A stretch of DNA of 64,000 nucleotides, taken from positions 23,729,513 through 23,793,512 of the forward strand of contig NC_088304.1 in assembly GCF_032854445.1 (NCBI RefSeq), given 5' to 3'. Below the pieces are notes generated by a model. The model had not been told where the DNA came from. It worked only from the letters and a program-made list of their open reading frames with translations, and did not search any database. Below, piece by piece: positions 34,440 to 45,985 of this stretch. Within the stretch, counting starts at the first letter, position 1; each line of letters begins with the position of its first letter. The stretch is from Liolophura sinensis. Its lineage: Eukaryota; Mollusca; Polyplacophora; Chitonida; Chitonidae. A program made the translations under genes and the position numbers.

Positions 34440-34681
34440 GGGGCCTCCATGGCCTTGTGGTTAGCGTTCTAGTCCAGCACAATGACCCAGGAGCCTCTCA
34501 CCATTGTGATCACTGTGAGCTCCTGTCCAGCTTATGTTGGCTTCCTCTCTGGTAGGACATGAGAAGGCCTACCAGCAATGGGCAGATGGTCAGTCGAGGA
34601 GTTTTCCACTCTGCCTAGTTTCCTCCCATCTGGCTGGCCTCTTCCTGAGTATAGCATAAAACTTTAATCACATAAATAAAT
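34440..34681 (+). mobile_element. SINE-A, full length, diverged
   Basis: The head GGGCCTCCATGGCCTTGTGGTTAGCG retains box A. Box B is eroded (GAGCTCCTGTCC). The body shows TTGGCTTCCTCTCTGG and TTTCCTCCCATC, then a degraded 3' end (CTGAGTATAGCATAAAAC) and tail. It abuts the end of the 26-bp minisatellite. Confidence 0.8.
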
Positions 34682-34794
34682 TTGAGTTGACTTTTATAGG
34701 TGTTTTCTGCAAGTTATCAGCTTATGTTATATAAAGACTACATTTACAAATTTATGCCTGTAACTTTTTACTTGGCTTTGGAAGAGTTCCTCTT

Positions 34795-35171
34795 CTCTGG
34801 TGACCTAATGGTTAGAGCGTCTGCCTCAAAGTTGAGAGGCCCTGGTAGCAAACCCAGCCCAGGTCGCACCAAAGACTTTAAAACTGGTACTTGTTGCTGC
34901 CTCACTTGGTGCTCAGCACTGAGAGGTTGGAGCAAGGAAGCATCACACACTGAACCAGTATCAGTATAATTTGACTGTATGGGATGTCCTGTCTGGTGTC
35001 TTTGGCATGATACTTCAGTGGCGGCAGCACTTTGCCAGCATGGACTCACCCTGCCAAAAGAATTAAGACATAATATGTGTACACAAACTTTATAACAAAT
35101 CCTCATCATCATATGACTGAAAAAATTGTTGAGTACGATAATAAACCCCAAACATACATACATACATACAT
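34795..35171 (+). mobile_element. SINE-B, full length
   Basis: Head: CTAATGGTTAGAGCGTCTGCC (box A region) and GGTAGCAAACCCAG (box B, one base off). Body: ACTTGTTGCTGCCTCACTTGGTG, GTATCAGTATAAT and GGCGGCAGCACTTTGCC. 3' end: ACTGAAAAAATTGTTGAGTACG and AAACCCC, then the (CATA)n tail. Minus- and plus-strand frames of 137 and 89 codons lie within it and are not genes. Confidence 0.9.
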
Positions 35172-35864
35172 GCACACACACTTACTTTCATTTGCACATA
35201 TATGTATGTTAATTTACCCTTGTTTACTCATTTATTGTGTTAATGTAATGTACATTAAATTAGATTACATTATGTCTGAATTGGTAATCAGGTATAACAG
35301 TTAAGCTCAACTGGTTATTGTTTATTTATAAGCTTGGGGTGTCACATTGTCTTTCTGATTTTTTTCCCACTATTGTTACCCTTTTTGGGACATGAATGTT
35401 CCTGTAATAGTTTCACGATAAAGGGCATGTTTTCAAGGATGTTATTTGTCCCATACAGTTAAAGTTGCAAATGATTTTTTTTGTCAGTCATTGGGGGTTA
35501 ATCATGTTTTGTTACCTTATGTAACTAAAGAATTATGACAAACGGTTCATACAGTGTAATATGCAAGAACTCATTTTGTTGATCCAGCTGTTGTCATTTA
35601 GGCAAGATATCTTAATTCGAATCAAATATTAGTCTTTTTAACTGTACTTTTTCTGCAATATGCCAGAATCCGGCGCATCTGTGCAGCAAATCAGTTGATG
35701 CAGTACAAAAGCCTGGACACAGCATGTTACTGCCAGTAGGAAAAACAAATGGGTTTTTACAGAACCATTTAGACAAGCCATTGTTGTCTGCATAATAGTT
35801 GTGTTGTTGTGTAGTTCACCTGACTGTTGAAATCAACTCCCTGTACCTCTGCTGTACACCGCAG

Positions 35865-36005
35865 GCTGTAGATGACAAGAGTGATGAATGGGGCTTTCTA
35901 CATGTCGCACGTCCACCATTCCCTGAGGGCGCTAAACGCAGCCAATTTGCACCAGACACCCGGGATTGGTTTGCCCCTCTGGGGTCTGTCAACTCTGTTC
36001 TCTAA
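35865..36005 (+). CDS. Weak candidate terminal exon (46 codons plus stop), intronic
   Basis: An acceptor-like stretch (CCTCTGCTGTACACCGCAG) ends at 35864. It is followed by 46 open codons and TAA at 36003-36005. The reading frame begins in phase 0, so it could join the TPR exon at 21806 without a shift. GC content is clearly above the flanks. The peptide begins AVDDKSDEWGF and holds no domain I recognise. There is no AATAAA in the following 300 bases, which counts against a real 3' end. It may be a chance open frame or an unrecognised repeat fragment. Confidence 0.15.
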   Translation, partial: AVDDKSDEWGFLHVARPPFPEGAKRSQFAPDTRDWFAPLGSVNSVL

Positions 36006-36544
36006 CAATGAGAACCCCCACTTCCTTTTGAGAGTTACATCGTCACCGCCTTTATGTCTGTGTTTTTTCCCTTTACGTGTATTTAGTTCTTTTCTAATTT
36101 AGAACAAACCTTTATGAATTTCTGACGTTGTTGTAACAAAAGAGAATTTTTTTTAATTGAGTTGTAAGTGTTATTGGACTTTCATCACATGATGTAAAAT
36201 TGAAGGTACAAAATGTAAAATAACATACCTGAATTAATTATTATACAGGTGTATAATTTGTATTGTTAAATAAGCATGAAATTACATGGACACAATGCTG
36301 GTTTGATTTCATAGAGATTATACGCTGAATCTTCTGAAATCTGTGATAACGACCGGAATTCAGTGAAAATACCATTAACAGGTCACATGAACATCCGACA
36401 TCCCGATATTTGAAAAACAAAATTCAGTGCAAGATATCAGCATGTGTAAAGACATGTTCTCAATTGTACAAATTGTATAAATTGCATAAATCGTGATTGC
36501 ATGTTCCTGGACCTGTACAACTACCGAGTGGATGTGACACCTTT

Positions 36545-36772
36545 AACTGTAATTGTTCAACCTTTTCGCATGTTCGCAAGGTGTTTATTCAAGCATATTC
36601 CGAAGGCATTATTCTGGGTTGACAGATAATATTAACGGTATACTTTTTGTGAAGCACCGAACCTGGCTAATTCAGCCAACATTGTTTTATCTGCAAAATC
36701 AGATTAAAAAATGTGCACAAATAGCAGTGAAAACTGTTCTTCTTTCATCTGTGAAAAGGTTGAGGAATTTAA
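36545..36772 (+). mobile_element. MITE-D copy 4
   Basis: The left end TAACTGTAATTGTTCAACC is followed by TTTTCGCATGTTCGCAAGGTG. The right end is GAAAAGGTTGAGGAATTTA. Core blocks are ATTCAAGCATATTCCGAAGGC and TATACTTTTTGTGAAGCACC. A 108-codon frame runs through it and is not a gene. Confidence 0.85.
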
Positions 36773-37822
36773 GTCTACATGATGATGAAATCTGCTTTGT
36801 CTTAAGAATGATTTATATGTGGAGGAACATGCTGACTGATTGCATCAGTTACCCCTATTGTTATGCGATCCCGATATAACTGTTTGCATGTGTTGTGGTG
36901 AAGACAGAGACATATATGTGAGCTCTGTGAATCTGTCGCTGCATGATGCAAAAATGGTGACAGTTTTGAAATCACATATGTGGGCTTGCCACAGGCCTGT
37001 GAAGTGATGCCCAGACATGTAGGCCAATAAACAGTTGAAATTTGTAGGTTTGTTAAACGTCTACCTTTGTAAATGTCTACCTTTGTTACAGTATATCACA
37101 AAGTGGAGTACAATTTAAAAAAAAAAATTTTTTTCATTTAAATTAATTAATTAAGTATCTTGAGTCAGAGAGAAGACAATCATAAGCAGTTTCAAGGACC
37201 TGAGCCAGATGCGTTTTTAGTTGTTTGAGAAATGACTCTTTTGTGTAAAAACAATTCTTAAGACAAGACAGATTTTAATTATCAGGATGGGACATTTAAT
37301 TCACCTTTTCTTAGAAATGTAAACAGATGCTTACAATTTTTGTTATTCTGTTGTGTCCGTGTTGTTTCTGATTATAAAAAAAAATATAACCCATAGATTA
37401 ATAATGAAGTCAAGGCATCACCACATATTAAATGTAAAGGTTTCACAAGCTTTCACATGCCGGGATCATTATCAAGTGACTTAACAGCGTGTGGATCAAA
37501 AGATTGTGAAACCTTAAACATTTAATACGTGGTGATGTCTCGGCTTTATCAGTATTATTATTATTGGACTCAGGTACAACAAGGAGCCTTAAGCAGTATA
37601 TAATCCATAGATTTTTAGGGAATGTAATTGTTCAGGATCGTTTCCATGGAAACATCTTCTGTACTGGCTAGTGCTCAAGTACTGGTATACATCTACCTTC
37701 ATGTTGTCGTGGTTGTGAGATAACCAGTATTGCCATCATTTGAGTGCTTTCCTCAGACCATTGACCCCATTCATTTTTGTTCATATCTATTAATTTCAGC
37801 ACAAGGATCTTGGTTAAATGAA

Positions 37823-38034
37823 TGACTGTAATACTTCAAACTTATTGCATGTCTGCAAGGTGTTTATTCAAGTATATTTTGAATTCATTATTCTGTGTTG
37901 ACTGGTAAAACTATACTTTTTGTGAAGAATTGAAATTGACCATTCCAACTGATGCAGTTTTGTCCTCAAAATCAAATTACAAGTGCATTGAAAGTTGCTC
38001 TTTCATGTGCAAAAAGGTTGAAGAATTAGGGTAA
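37823..38034 (+). mobile_element. MITE-D copy 5
   Basis: The left end is ACTGTAATACTTCAAAC and the right end GGTTGAAGAATTAGGGTA. Core: GCAAGGTGTTTATTCAAG, ACTATACTTTTTGTGAAG and CATTGAAAGTTGCTCTTTC. Confidence 0.85.
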
Positions 38035-38080
38035 AACATTACACATTTAACACATAGGCAGAAAAGAAATTTCTTACATT

Positions 38081-38218
38081 CAGCAATCTGCGGATGGTCA
38101 GTGGTTTCCTCCAGGCTCTGCCCGGCTTCCTCTCGCCATAACACTGGCTGCCGTCATATAATTAACTGATATATTCATGAAAACATCATGAAACACCAAT
38201 CAAATTAATAAATAAATT
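38081..38218 (+). mobile_element. SINE-A 3' half
   Basis: CAGCAATCTGCGGATGGTCAGTGG to AATAAATAAAT is present. The 3' block reads ATATTCATGAAAACATCATGAAACACC, so it is diverged. Confidence 0.8.
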
Positions 38219-39300
38219 TTATGTTTGCTGAAATGTAACTGACATTTTGTTGCTTTATACGTGGAATACAGTAGCTGCTTATGTCATCTATATAATCTAC
38301 AATAACAGCACTTTGAACTCGTCTGCTCAACTGCCAAACGCTATTTGAACAACTCTTAAATTTCATTAGGCATGTAAGTTAATGACTTTTAGATGAGCGT
38401 TTAAAGGCTTTTAGGCTTTTTGACCCAGCCTTTTTCATTCTTAATCCTTTAACAAGTTGTTCACAAAAATGGTGCCAAAAATTAGGGACGGTTGCTTTTT
38501 CATGGTCAGAAAACAATAGTTGTTTGTGAGGTGATGTTGGTTTTCCTGTGAAACTGTTGTTCCTGCCTGGCCTTGATTAATTAGCAGGGCAAGGCTGTGT
38601 ATAGGTGAGCGGTTGACCAGACTGGCCAGGAAAGGTCCACCTCGTGGCCGGGGTTGACGTTGTCCCCAACCTCATGTTGAGTCAGTGGTTAAAACGGACA
38701 AAAACCACACAGACAAAATCACGGAACACACGTGGAGCCCTACTGCAACAAATACAACATTGTTTCAACAGCACATAAAAACCTTCCCTGCAGAAAAAAC
38801 TCGGCCGCAAACTTTCCGCAGGTTAAGTATTGACGCTCTGCCTTGAAAACTGAAATGGACAGAGTTTAATGAGGCATATATTTCCAGGTAAATTGACACA
38901 ACCATCTGAGAATGTGCTCTCTCTCGAATACAATTGGTCTGACTGTGTTTTAGCTGGCATTCTGGGAATTTAAAACTCTGTTCTGAGTAGTAAATGACTC
39001 TTTTTTTTCATGTGAAGATAGTTGCTCACTGAATTTCTGAGAATTTGTGAGTCTTTGGAGGCACAGTATCCCAGATCTGTATTTTTATCCTGTACATGTA
39101 TTTAGAATTCCCAGCATGCTTTTTCTTGTTGTTGAATGTGTAAAATTTTTCACTCAGTTAGTCACATGGTGTAACAGTTTTCATTCGCATGTCGTATTTG
39201 GGTTTTTTAATGACTGAAATGTTCTAGAAATTTGGAGCATGTTTGGCTGTTTGATAACCAAAACTTTTTTCTCCTTTTTTTTAAAAAATAAATATTCCTA

Positions 39301-39360
39301 CTGCTGTCATGTAAGTGAAATATTCATGAGTACGGAGTAAAACACCAATAAAATAAATGA
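39301..39360 (+). mobile_element. SINE-A 3' end fragment
   Basis: CTGCTGTCATGTAAGTGAAATATTCATGAGTACGGAGTAAAACACC and an AAATAAATGA tail. AATATTCCTA and AACATTCCTA on the two sides may be its target duplication. Confidence 0.75.
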
Positions 39361-39756
39361 ACATTCCTATTATGAATAAAGTTACCTTCTAATAATGCTT
39401 ATAACTCTTTCTTAATACTTACCTTCCATTTTTTGTTGATGATTTCGTTGCTGACATTGCACAGTTATGTAATGACTTTTCCAAATCAGTTGATAGTATT
39501 TTGCTATCACTTTACAATATCGCTTGCTTTCAAACTTTTCTGAAAAGTTTTGTCCTTGATGAAAAGATGTCTGCTATGTGCAGAAGTTCGCAGGATGTCA
39601 CTATTGTGACACTAATCTTCATCATAGCACCTTAAATCTCTATTTTAAGCCTGTAAATGGATCCAGTAGATTTGTCTATATATTTTCAAGTTCAGAATAT
39701 GTACAGGTGCAAGAATTTCACAATGTTGAGGCTGCAGTGCACAGGCATTTTTGTGT

Positions 39757-39820
39757 AGCAGACAAATAAAGGCTAATATATGTTGGCTAGCAGACAAATA
39801 AAGCCTAATATATGTTGGCT
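39757..39820. repeat. Perfect-period tandem duplication, 32 bp x 2
   Basis: AGCAGACAAATAAAG-CTAATATATGTTGGCT occurs at 39757-39788 and 39789-39820 with one difference. Confidence 0.85.
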
Positions 39821-40375
39821 TGTACTCAAAAAACAGCTTCAGGATTGGTTTTTCAAATGGCTGCCATCCTTCAACACATTTCTATAAACTAACAAAAATC
39901 TGCTCGTCCAAACACAAAAAAATTAACACCTATATGTCGATCCTTTTCAAATTGAGTTCGCCAATTTCCTTGACGCCCCTCCCTCTTGCTCTGCCTGTGG
40001 TGTATTAAGACAGGCGTGCTGAGGTTAAGTTGTTGTTGTTGTATTGATATATGCTCATTGATTGGGGAAATGTGGTTTTAGCACAGGCTGACTTTGGGTG
40101 CTAACCAAACACGGGGTGAGGGTGGGGAGAGGACACTGGATACTGAGGGTATATATCAGCTATACAATCTCTACTCCATGCATTGATTACCCGGAATTTG
40201 ACGGCCATGCCAGGCTTTATCTTTTGCATTACCTGTGTGTATAATTTGATCTTTACATGCATCCACACCTGGTTTTAATTGACAACCTTTAGCAGCTTTG
40301 CACACAGTACATGGATGACTCCTTCAGCAGAATGATATGTGTCTCTGTTTAGTCATTTTTCCATCCAAACCACCT

Positions 40376-41413
40376 GGGCCCAGTTGTTCAAAAGTGTATC
40401 AGCTATATAATACTGGTATCAAGTCGTATTTAATATTTAAGTTTTTGGCCAAACTCTCCAGCCAGTGCAGGTCTCCGAAGTCAAAGTATAGGAAGCAGCA
40501 GTTTTAGTTCATATTTAATAGAATGTTACACAATATTTGGTAGTTCTCCGAAGTCAAAGTATAAGAGCAGCAGTTTTAGTTCATATTTAATATAATGTTA
40601 CACAATATTTGGTAGTTTCTCCGAAGTCAAAGTATAAGAGCAGCAGTTTTAGTTCATGTTTAATATAATGTTACACAATATTTGGTAGTTCTCCGAAGTC
40701 AAAGTATAAGAGCAGCAGTTTTAGTTCATATTTAATATAATGTTACACAATATTTGGTAGTTCTCCGAAGTCAAAGTATAAGAGCAGCAGTTTTAGTTTA
40801 TATTTAATATAATGTTACACAATATTTGGTAGTTTCCGAAGTCAAAGTATAAGTGCAACAGTTTTGGTTCATATTTAATATAATGTTACACAATATTTGG
40901 TAGTTCTCCGAAGTTAAAGTATAGGAGCAGCAGTTTTAGTTCATATTTAATATACTGTTACACAATATTTGGTAGTTCTCCGAAGTCAAAGTATAAGTGC
41001 AACAGTTTTGGTTCATATTTAATATAATGTTACACAATATTTGGTAGTTCTCCGAAGTCAAAGTATAAGAGCAGCAGTTTTGGTTCATATTTAATATAAT
41101 GTTACACAATATTTGGTAGTTCTCCGAAGTCAAAGTATAACAGCAGCAGTTTTAGTTCATATTTAATATAATGTTACACAATATTTGGTAGTTCTCCGAA
41201 GTCAAAGTATAACAGCAGCAGTTTTAGTTCATATTTAATATACTGTTTCACAATATTTGGTAGTTCTCCGAAGTCAAAGTATAAGAGCAGCAGTTTTGGT
41301 TCATATTTAATGTAAGGTTACACAATATTTGGTAGGCTAAATATGAAATTCAAGACTTGGCATGAAGTTAAATCTGGTATCAAGTCTTAAACAAGTTTTA
41401 AACAACCGGGACC
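40376..41413. mobile_element. MITE-E copy 2, expanded by an internal satellite array
   Basis: The ends GGGCCCAGTTGTTCAAAA (left) and GGTCCCGGTTGTTTAAAA (right, reversed) match MITE-E copy 1 at 15157-15389. So do the subterminal blocks TACTGGTATCAAGTCG and TCTGGTATCAAGTCTTAA. Between them, the central segment present once in copy 1 is repeated 12 times. Confidence 0.8.
40470..41335. repeat. Minisatellite, unit 72 bp, 12 copies, inside MITE-E
   Basis: CCGAAG recurs at 40475, 40548, 40621, 40693, 40765, 40836, 40908, 40980, 41052, 41124, 41196 and 41268 (spacing 71-73). Each unit carries GTCAAAGTATAAGAGCAGCAG, GTTCATATTTAATATAATG and TTACACAATATTTGGTAGTT. As 72 is a multiple of three, a 24-residue periodic frame appears on the minus strand and is not a gene. 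Confidence 0.95.
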
Positions 41414-41735
41414 GTGTGTTTATATATACATTTACAGGTACATTAAATCATAAAGGTTTGATAAGCAGCCAGTTGTCAGTTCTAAACCAGACGAATATGC
41501 ATGGAATATCTTATTTCGTATGGATACACATATAAATTTGATGTAGTTCAAAATTAATTTTCTTGTGACTTGTAGGGCTTGTACAATGATACATGCATAT
41601 CATGTGTTTTTTGTGGTTAGATCGATCAGTGCCGGGACAAATCTCGAATCCAACCATCAATACTCGGCATCTACGATCAATTTTTGTTTGCACCGACCAC
41701 CAATACATTTTCTCTGAGCTGTTGAATTAGAATGT

Positions 41736-41953
41736 TAACCTATTTCCTCAACCTTTTTCCATATGAAGGAGCAAATTTCAGTGCAATGTATACAGAAATT
41801 TAACTTGATTTTGGAGACAAAACTACATTGGTTGGATTGGACAATGTCAGTGCTTCACAAAAAGTGTAATTTTTTAGCAGTCTGTAAAGAACAATGCCTT
41901 CAGAATATGTGTTAGTAATCTCGTTGCCATCAGACAAGAGATGAAGAATTACA
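41736..41953 (-). mobile_element. MITE-D copy 6
   Basis: The left end is TAACCTATTTCCTCAACC and the right end GATGAAGAATTACAA. Core: TTGATTTTGGAGACAAAACTAC, TTGGTTGGATTGG and GCTTCACAAAAAGTGTAA. Confidence 0.8.
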
Positions 41954-42151
41954 ACACATCATTTTTGTATGTTTTGCAAGGTGTTTTATTCGGAGGGCAT
42001 TATTCTATGTATAAGCTGCTAAACCTACACTTTTTGTGAAGCCCTGAAATTCTTCAACCCAACCAGTCTCAATCAAAACCTCACTGAAAAGGTGCCGAAA
42101 TCACGCTAAAAGTACTCTTAAATATGTGAAATTAAATGTTGGGGAATTATG
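41954..42151 (+). mobile_element. MITE-D copy 7, inverted beside copy 6
   Basis: TGTTTTGCAAGGTGTTTTATTCGGAGGGC, CACTTTTTGTGAAGCCC and CCAACCAGTCTC mark the family in the opposite orientation to copy 6. The right end is TTGGGGAATTAT. The left end is eroded. Confidence 0.7.
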
Positions 42152-42239
42152 TTCATTTGCAGTTCATTAGTCTCTCCAACCCTGCCCTTCTCCCGTTCCA
42201 ATATGTAAATACAGCCTAGTTCTCTATTCATACAAGTAT

Positions 42240-42440
42240 TCTCCATAATACTGAGCTGGGTTTTGTTGCATTGTCCTAAGGTTCTCTTTTGTCTCATTGT
42301 CCCCTTTGCCTCATTGTCTCACCTTCGGTACCTTTTGTCTCATAATTATCTTGAGTTCTCTTTGTCTCATTGTCTTAGCTTCTCTGTTGTCCCTCATTAT
42401 CTCACTCTCTCGACCTTTTGTCTCATTGTCTTGCCCCCCT
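42240..42440. repeat. Degenerate pyrimidine-rich repeat (TTTTGTCTCATTGTC motif)
   Basis: TTTGTCTCATTGTC, TGCCTCATTGTCTC, TTTTGTCTCATAATTATC and similar strings recur about eight times at irregular spacing. The overlapping + strand frames rich in Leu, Ser and Cys come from it. Confidence 0.6.
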
Positions 42441-43183
42441 ATTGTGCAAATTGGTCTCTCAACCACTTGGACTGCAGTTTAAACCCTACAGGCGCATGCA
42501 CACAGCCAACATATGCTTGGTGGACGCTAATAATGACTATAACAATATCCATGACGACTGCCGGTAGAGCTAGGAGTCGATGATGCAGGCAGGTGGATTA
42601 AGAATGCAGGGGATTTGTTGTGTGCCGTCTCTGTTGAGGGTGATTGGAGGCTTTGGGCAATAGAGTACAGGTCTCTTTGATGTTCAGATTACCTGGCTGC
42701 TGCTTAGGTGTGCTCTGTGTAATACCCAGTGCCCCTTAGGCATCGTTAATGATACACTGCTTAAATGTGCAGGTTAATATCTGATGCTCTAGCTCAATAT
42801 GGTTTATTTCTCTCTGTCTCTGTATGCTGTTGGTTTGCCAGGTTTCAGATACCTGTTAGCTTCTGAAGGTATCTGTAGTGCATTATTGGCAAGTGATGCA
42901 TAAGATTTGAAATTCGGCTTTCTAGGTGCATTAAAAGGAGTTTGGCCAGGTGCTGCACTCGTGATCTCTTACCGTGGTGGATAATGAAGTTGTGAACTGC
43001 GTGCTTGGATCCTTTTTCTGTTAGTTTAAAGAACATTTCATAAGAGGTTCTGTGAGGTATATACCTGTCAGGAAGGTGGATATAACATTCTGACTCAACC
43101 ACTAATCTGTCGGCATACAAGCGTACTTGATCAAAGATATTAATTCAACTGTGTCAACATGTAACATTAAAGAGTAAACTTCC

Positions 43184-43383
43184 NNNNNNNNNNNNNNNNN
43201 NNNNNNNNNNNNNNNNNNNNNNNNNNNNNNNNNNNNNNNNNNNNNNNNNNNNNNNNNNNNNNNNNNNNNNNNNNNNNNNNNNNNNNNNNNNNNNNNNNNN
43301 NNNNNNNNNNNNNNNNNNNNNNNNNNNNNNNNNNNNNNNNNNNNNNNNNNNNNNNNNNNNNNNNNNNNNNNNNNNNNNNNNNN
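43184..43383. other. Assembly gap, 200 N
   Basis: Exactly 200 unknown bases, a size often used as a fixed placeholder, so true distance and content are unknown. An exon could in principle be hidden here. Confidence 1.
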
Positions 43384-44584
43384 AAGTTAAAAATCACAGT
43401 CAGTTAGGGATAACAGTAAGTTGTTTTCATTGGCTCCAAGGTGTTTGGGTCTTTATGTTTTTGTATTGTGTATTAATTGAGTTGTAATAGCTACTTGTAA
43501 TTAAGGAAATTAAAGGTTTGATTATTTTCACACAGTTGTCTGGGTGTATGAATTCTGAAAAGGGCACAATGTAATGGCTTTCCCCCTCCCTCCCATCAAA
43601 TCTATTCTAGCAAATTATACCCCTGTAGCTAGGCTTTTATAGAAGGGTGCTTTACCCCGGTGCCCCTAAAATGTGCCCCATGCCCTTTTTTTCTTGGTAT
43701 AATGCTAATAGATAGGCGTAGAAATTTGCCACCCTTACCCTTTTTTGAGGAACATACCCTTGCACCCTGTCCCTTTTGGCTTCAAGCTGGGGGATCTGTA
43801 AAGATATATACAATGTCATAATGGCCTTTCACTGCTTACTCCACCCCATCTGTCATCTACTCTAATAAATATATATATACATGTACAGTATCAATAAACC
43901 ATAATGGTCTTTTATAACTGACTCCCCATCCCCCTCCCACCACCTCTCTCCCTTCCCCACCTACCTCTTAAGATTATATCAAGGGTGCGTGATGCCAGGA
44001 CCGACTTTGTACTAAAGCTTGAGGTGGTAAATGTCATTCTCACCTAGAAAAGTTTGTCTTCATTCATCTCTAATGAGACATGTGATAAGACAGAGAGATG
44101 TTATTGTTAGGTTAAGTGTATCATTTTCTCACTGTTAACCTGCCACTTAAGGGCGTGAGGAGATAAGAGACAGACAGAGACACTCTGAATGTATGAGGTT
44201 TTTTTCTACACCCTGACCGTATGTCATAAATAAACAAGAAATAAAAAACTAGATACATGCTGAAAATGGTACCATTTGACCTCTCTCTGTTTTAAATATG
44301 ATTTATAATGACATATACATACATTGTTGTGAGATGTCAAAAGTTTAACATCTCTGTTGGATATAGCGAAACACTTTAGATCAGCTAGAGGCTTATTTTT
44401 GTATGCAGTGAAGTTATATTGCTGACAAAAGTACATACACTTGATACAAATATCATTTGAAATAGAGTTGGCCATATTTTCATGTACCTGTAGATGCAGT
44501 AAACCCTGAGTAATTCAGCAGTTGCACTTTTTGTGTGAGGAGATTATGGTGAACATGCAATCAAAGCGTTGCAGAATTTGACAG

Positions 44585-44805
44585 CTGTAATTCTTTAATA
44601 TTTTCATGTGTTTGAAAGATGTTTATTCAAGCATATTCTGAAGGCATTACTCTGTGTCGACTGAGAATATTTTACTTTTTGTGAAACCCTGAAAATGGCC
44701 AATCTGACCAATGTACTTTGTCTCCAAAATCAAGTTAAAAATGTACATAAATTGCACTGAAAGGTGTTTTAATTTTCATTTGCAAAAAAGTTGAAGAATT
44801 AGGGT
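44585..44805 (+). mobile_element. MITE-D copy 8
   Basis: The left end is GCTGTAATTCTTTAATA and the right end AAGTTGAAGAATTAGGGTA. Core: TTATTCAAGCATATTCTGAAGGC, TTTACTTTTTGTGAAACCC and TAAATTGCACTGAAAGG. Confidence 0.85.
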
Positions 44806-44969
44806 AGCTGTTTTAGTTTAATAGTATTACCTGTGGATGTGACATTGATATTAAAGATATTTGCTTGGTGTAGCCATGAGATGAAGAAGTCAGATGGAAA
44901 CTAGGTACAGTACCAATATGTTCATGTACTTTTGATACTCTGATATACAGCAGTGGTAAAATGTACTTG

Positions 44970-44989
44970 TGTGTGTGTGTGTATGTATG

Positions 44990-45024
<35 letters not shown>
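44970..45024. repeat. (GT)n and (AT)n microsatellite
   Basis: A GT run, two TATG units and an AT run follow one another. A 70-codon frame reading Tyr-Ile repeats is a by-product. Confidence 0.9.
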
Positions 45025-45867
45025 TCAGAATTTTTTCTTGTATATGTTATAGTTATACCTCTATTTACAAACAGGTGTGTAAGTCATTTTGCTGTGTGAA
45101 AATGCTCTACAGATACATTGCTGCAGATCAAAAGCGGTTTTCCATTTGTATATCATCAAAGGTGTATAAGTAATACAAATAAAGCAGTGTCAGTGAGGGT
45201 TAGTTACCAGTTTGTGTGTATACAGGCTGTTTACAGGTGTTAGTAGCGTAACTGTAATTAAGCAGCCATCCATGTTATACCTGACAGATCGAATCTCACC
45301 TGAGCTATGGCAGCTAGCCCCCATGTTCACACCTGTCAGCCAAACCCCCTTAGTGGCCTGGAGACTCTCAGGTGTAAATGTACTTTACACAGACGCAGGT
45401 TATCGTACACCTGTGCACCCATACCTCCTGTCAACATGAAGGCCCAATTTGTTGATGCTCTGAAGCGATGAAGAAAAACGAAACTGTCTTAGCGGGCAAC
45501 CTGGGATCAAGTCGTGAAGTATGGCCAAGGTCAAGCAACACGGCACAGCAAAACAATGCAATCTCCGGGTAAATTATGGATCAGGATTTTGAGAATATAT
45601 AACCCTGCACTATCTCCTTACTGGACGGACGGCACTTTCCTTTTGGTGCTATAGCCTAGCATTTGTTTTCTCAGCAATGCACTTGAAAGCAAAAATGATT
45701 TTTTTCTTTTGCACAGCAAATATCTTTATGAGAAAAGTGGTGACGCAATCCCTTTTATTTTTTTTTTCACATTTTGAACTTGATATTAAGTACAGATGTT
45801 GACCTGTATGAATAGCACATTATGTAACATAAAAGCATATGAAATATGACAATAAACGTTGTGGCCA

Positions 45868-45985
45868 ACAACAAGAAAGTTTGAGGATATCCTGGAATCC
45901 AGCTCAACAACAAGAAAGTTTGATAATTTTGTGGATCTTCAGTACAAGAATTACCTACAGCTTGGAACAACAAGAAAGTTTAATA
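45868..45985. repeat. Three imperfect copies of a CAACAAGAAAGTTTGA motif
   Basis: AACAACAAGAAAGTTTGA or close variants occur at about 45868, 45905 and 45966. The following GATAATTTT(G/A)T is shared by the last two. The array is small and irregular. Confidence 0.6.

Larger units (their letters stand above)
38219..40375. other. Unique intronic DNA with a GC-richer patch at about 38560-38880
   Basis: The patch contains CCTTGATTAATTAGC and GTTGAGTCAGTGG and is neither repetitive nor coding. It is a plausible but untested regulatory segment. The remainder, apart from small repeats already listed, shows nothing. Confidence 0.35.

Noticed and set aside
34768-35181. 137-codon minus-strand frame, the longest in the window
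   Set aside because: It lies almost entirely within a SINE-B copy and its tail; antisense frames through this SINE recur in other copies.
40936-41133. 65-codon frame with a 24-residue repeat
   Set aside because: By-product of the 72-bp array inside MITE-E.
43167-43397. Frame made mostly of unknown residues
   Set aside because: It is the 200-N assembly gap.
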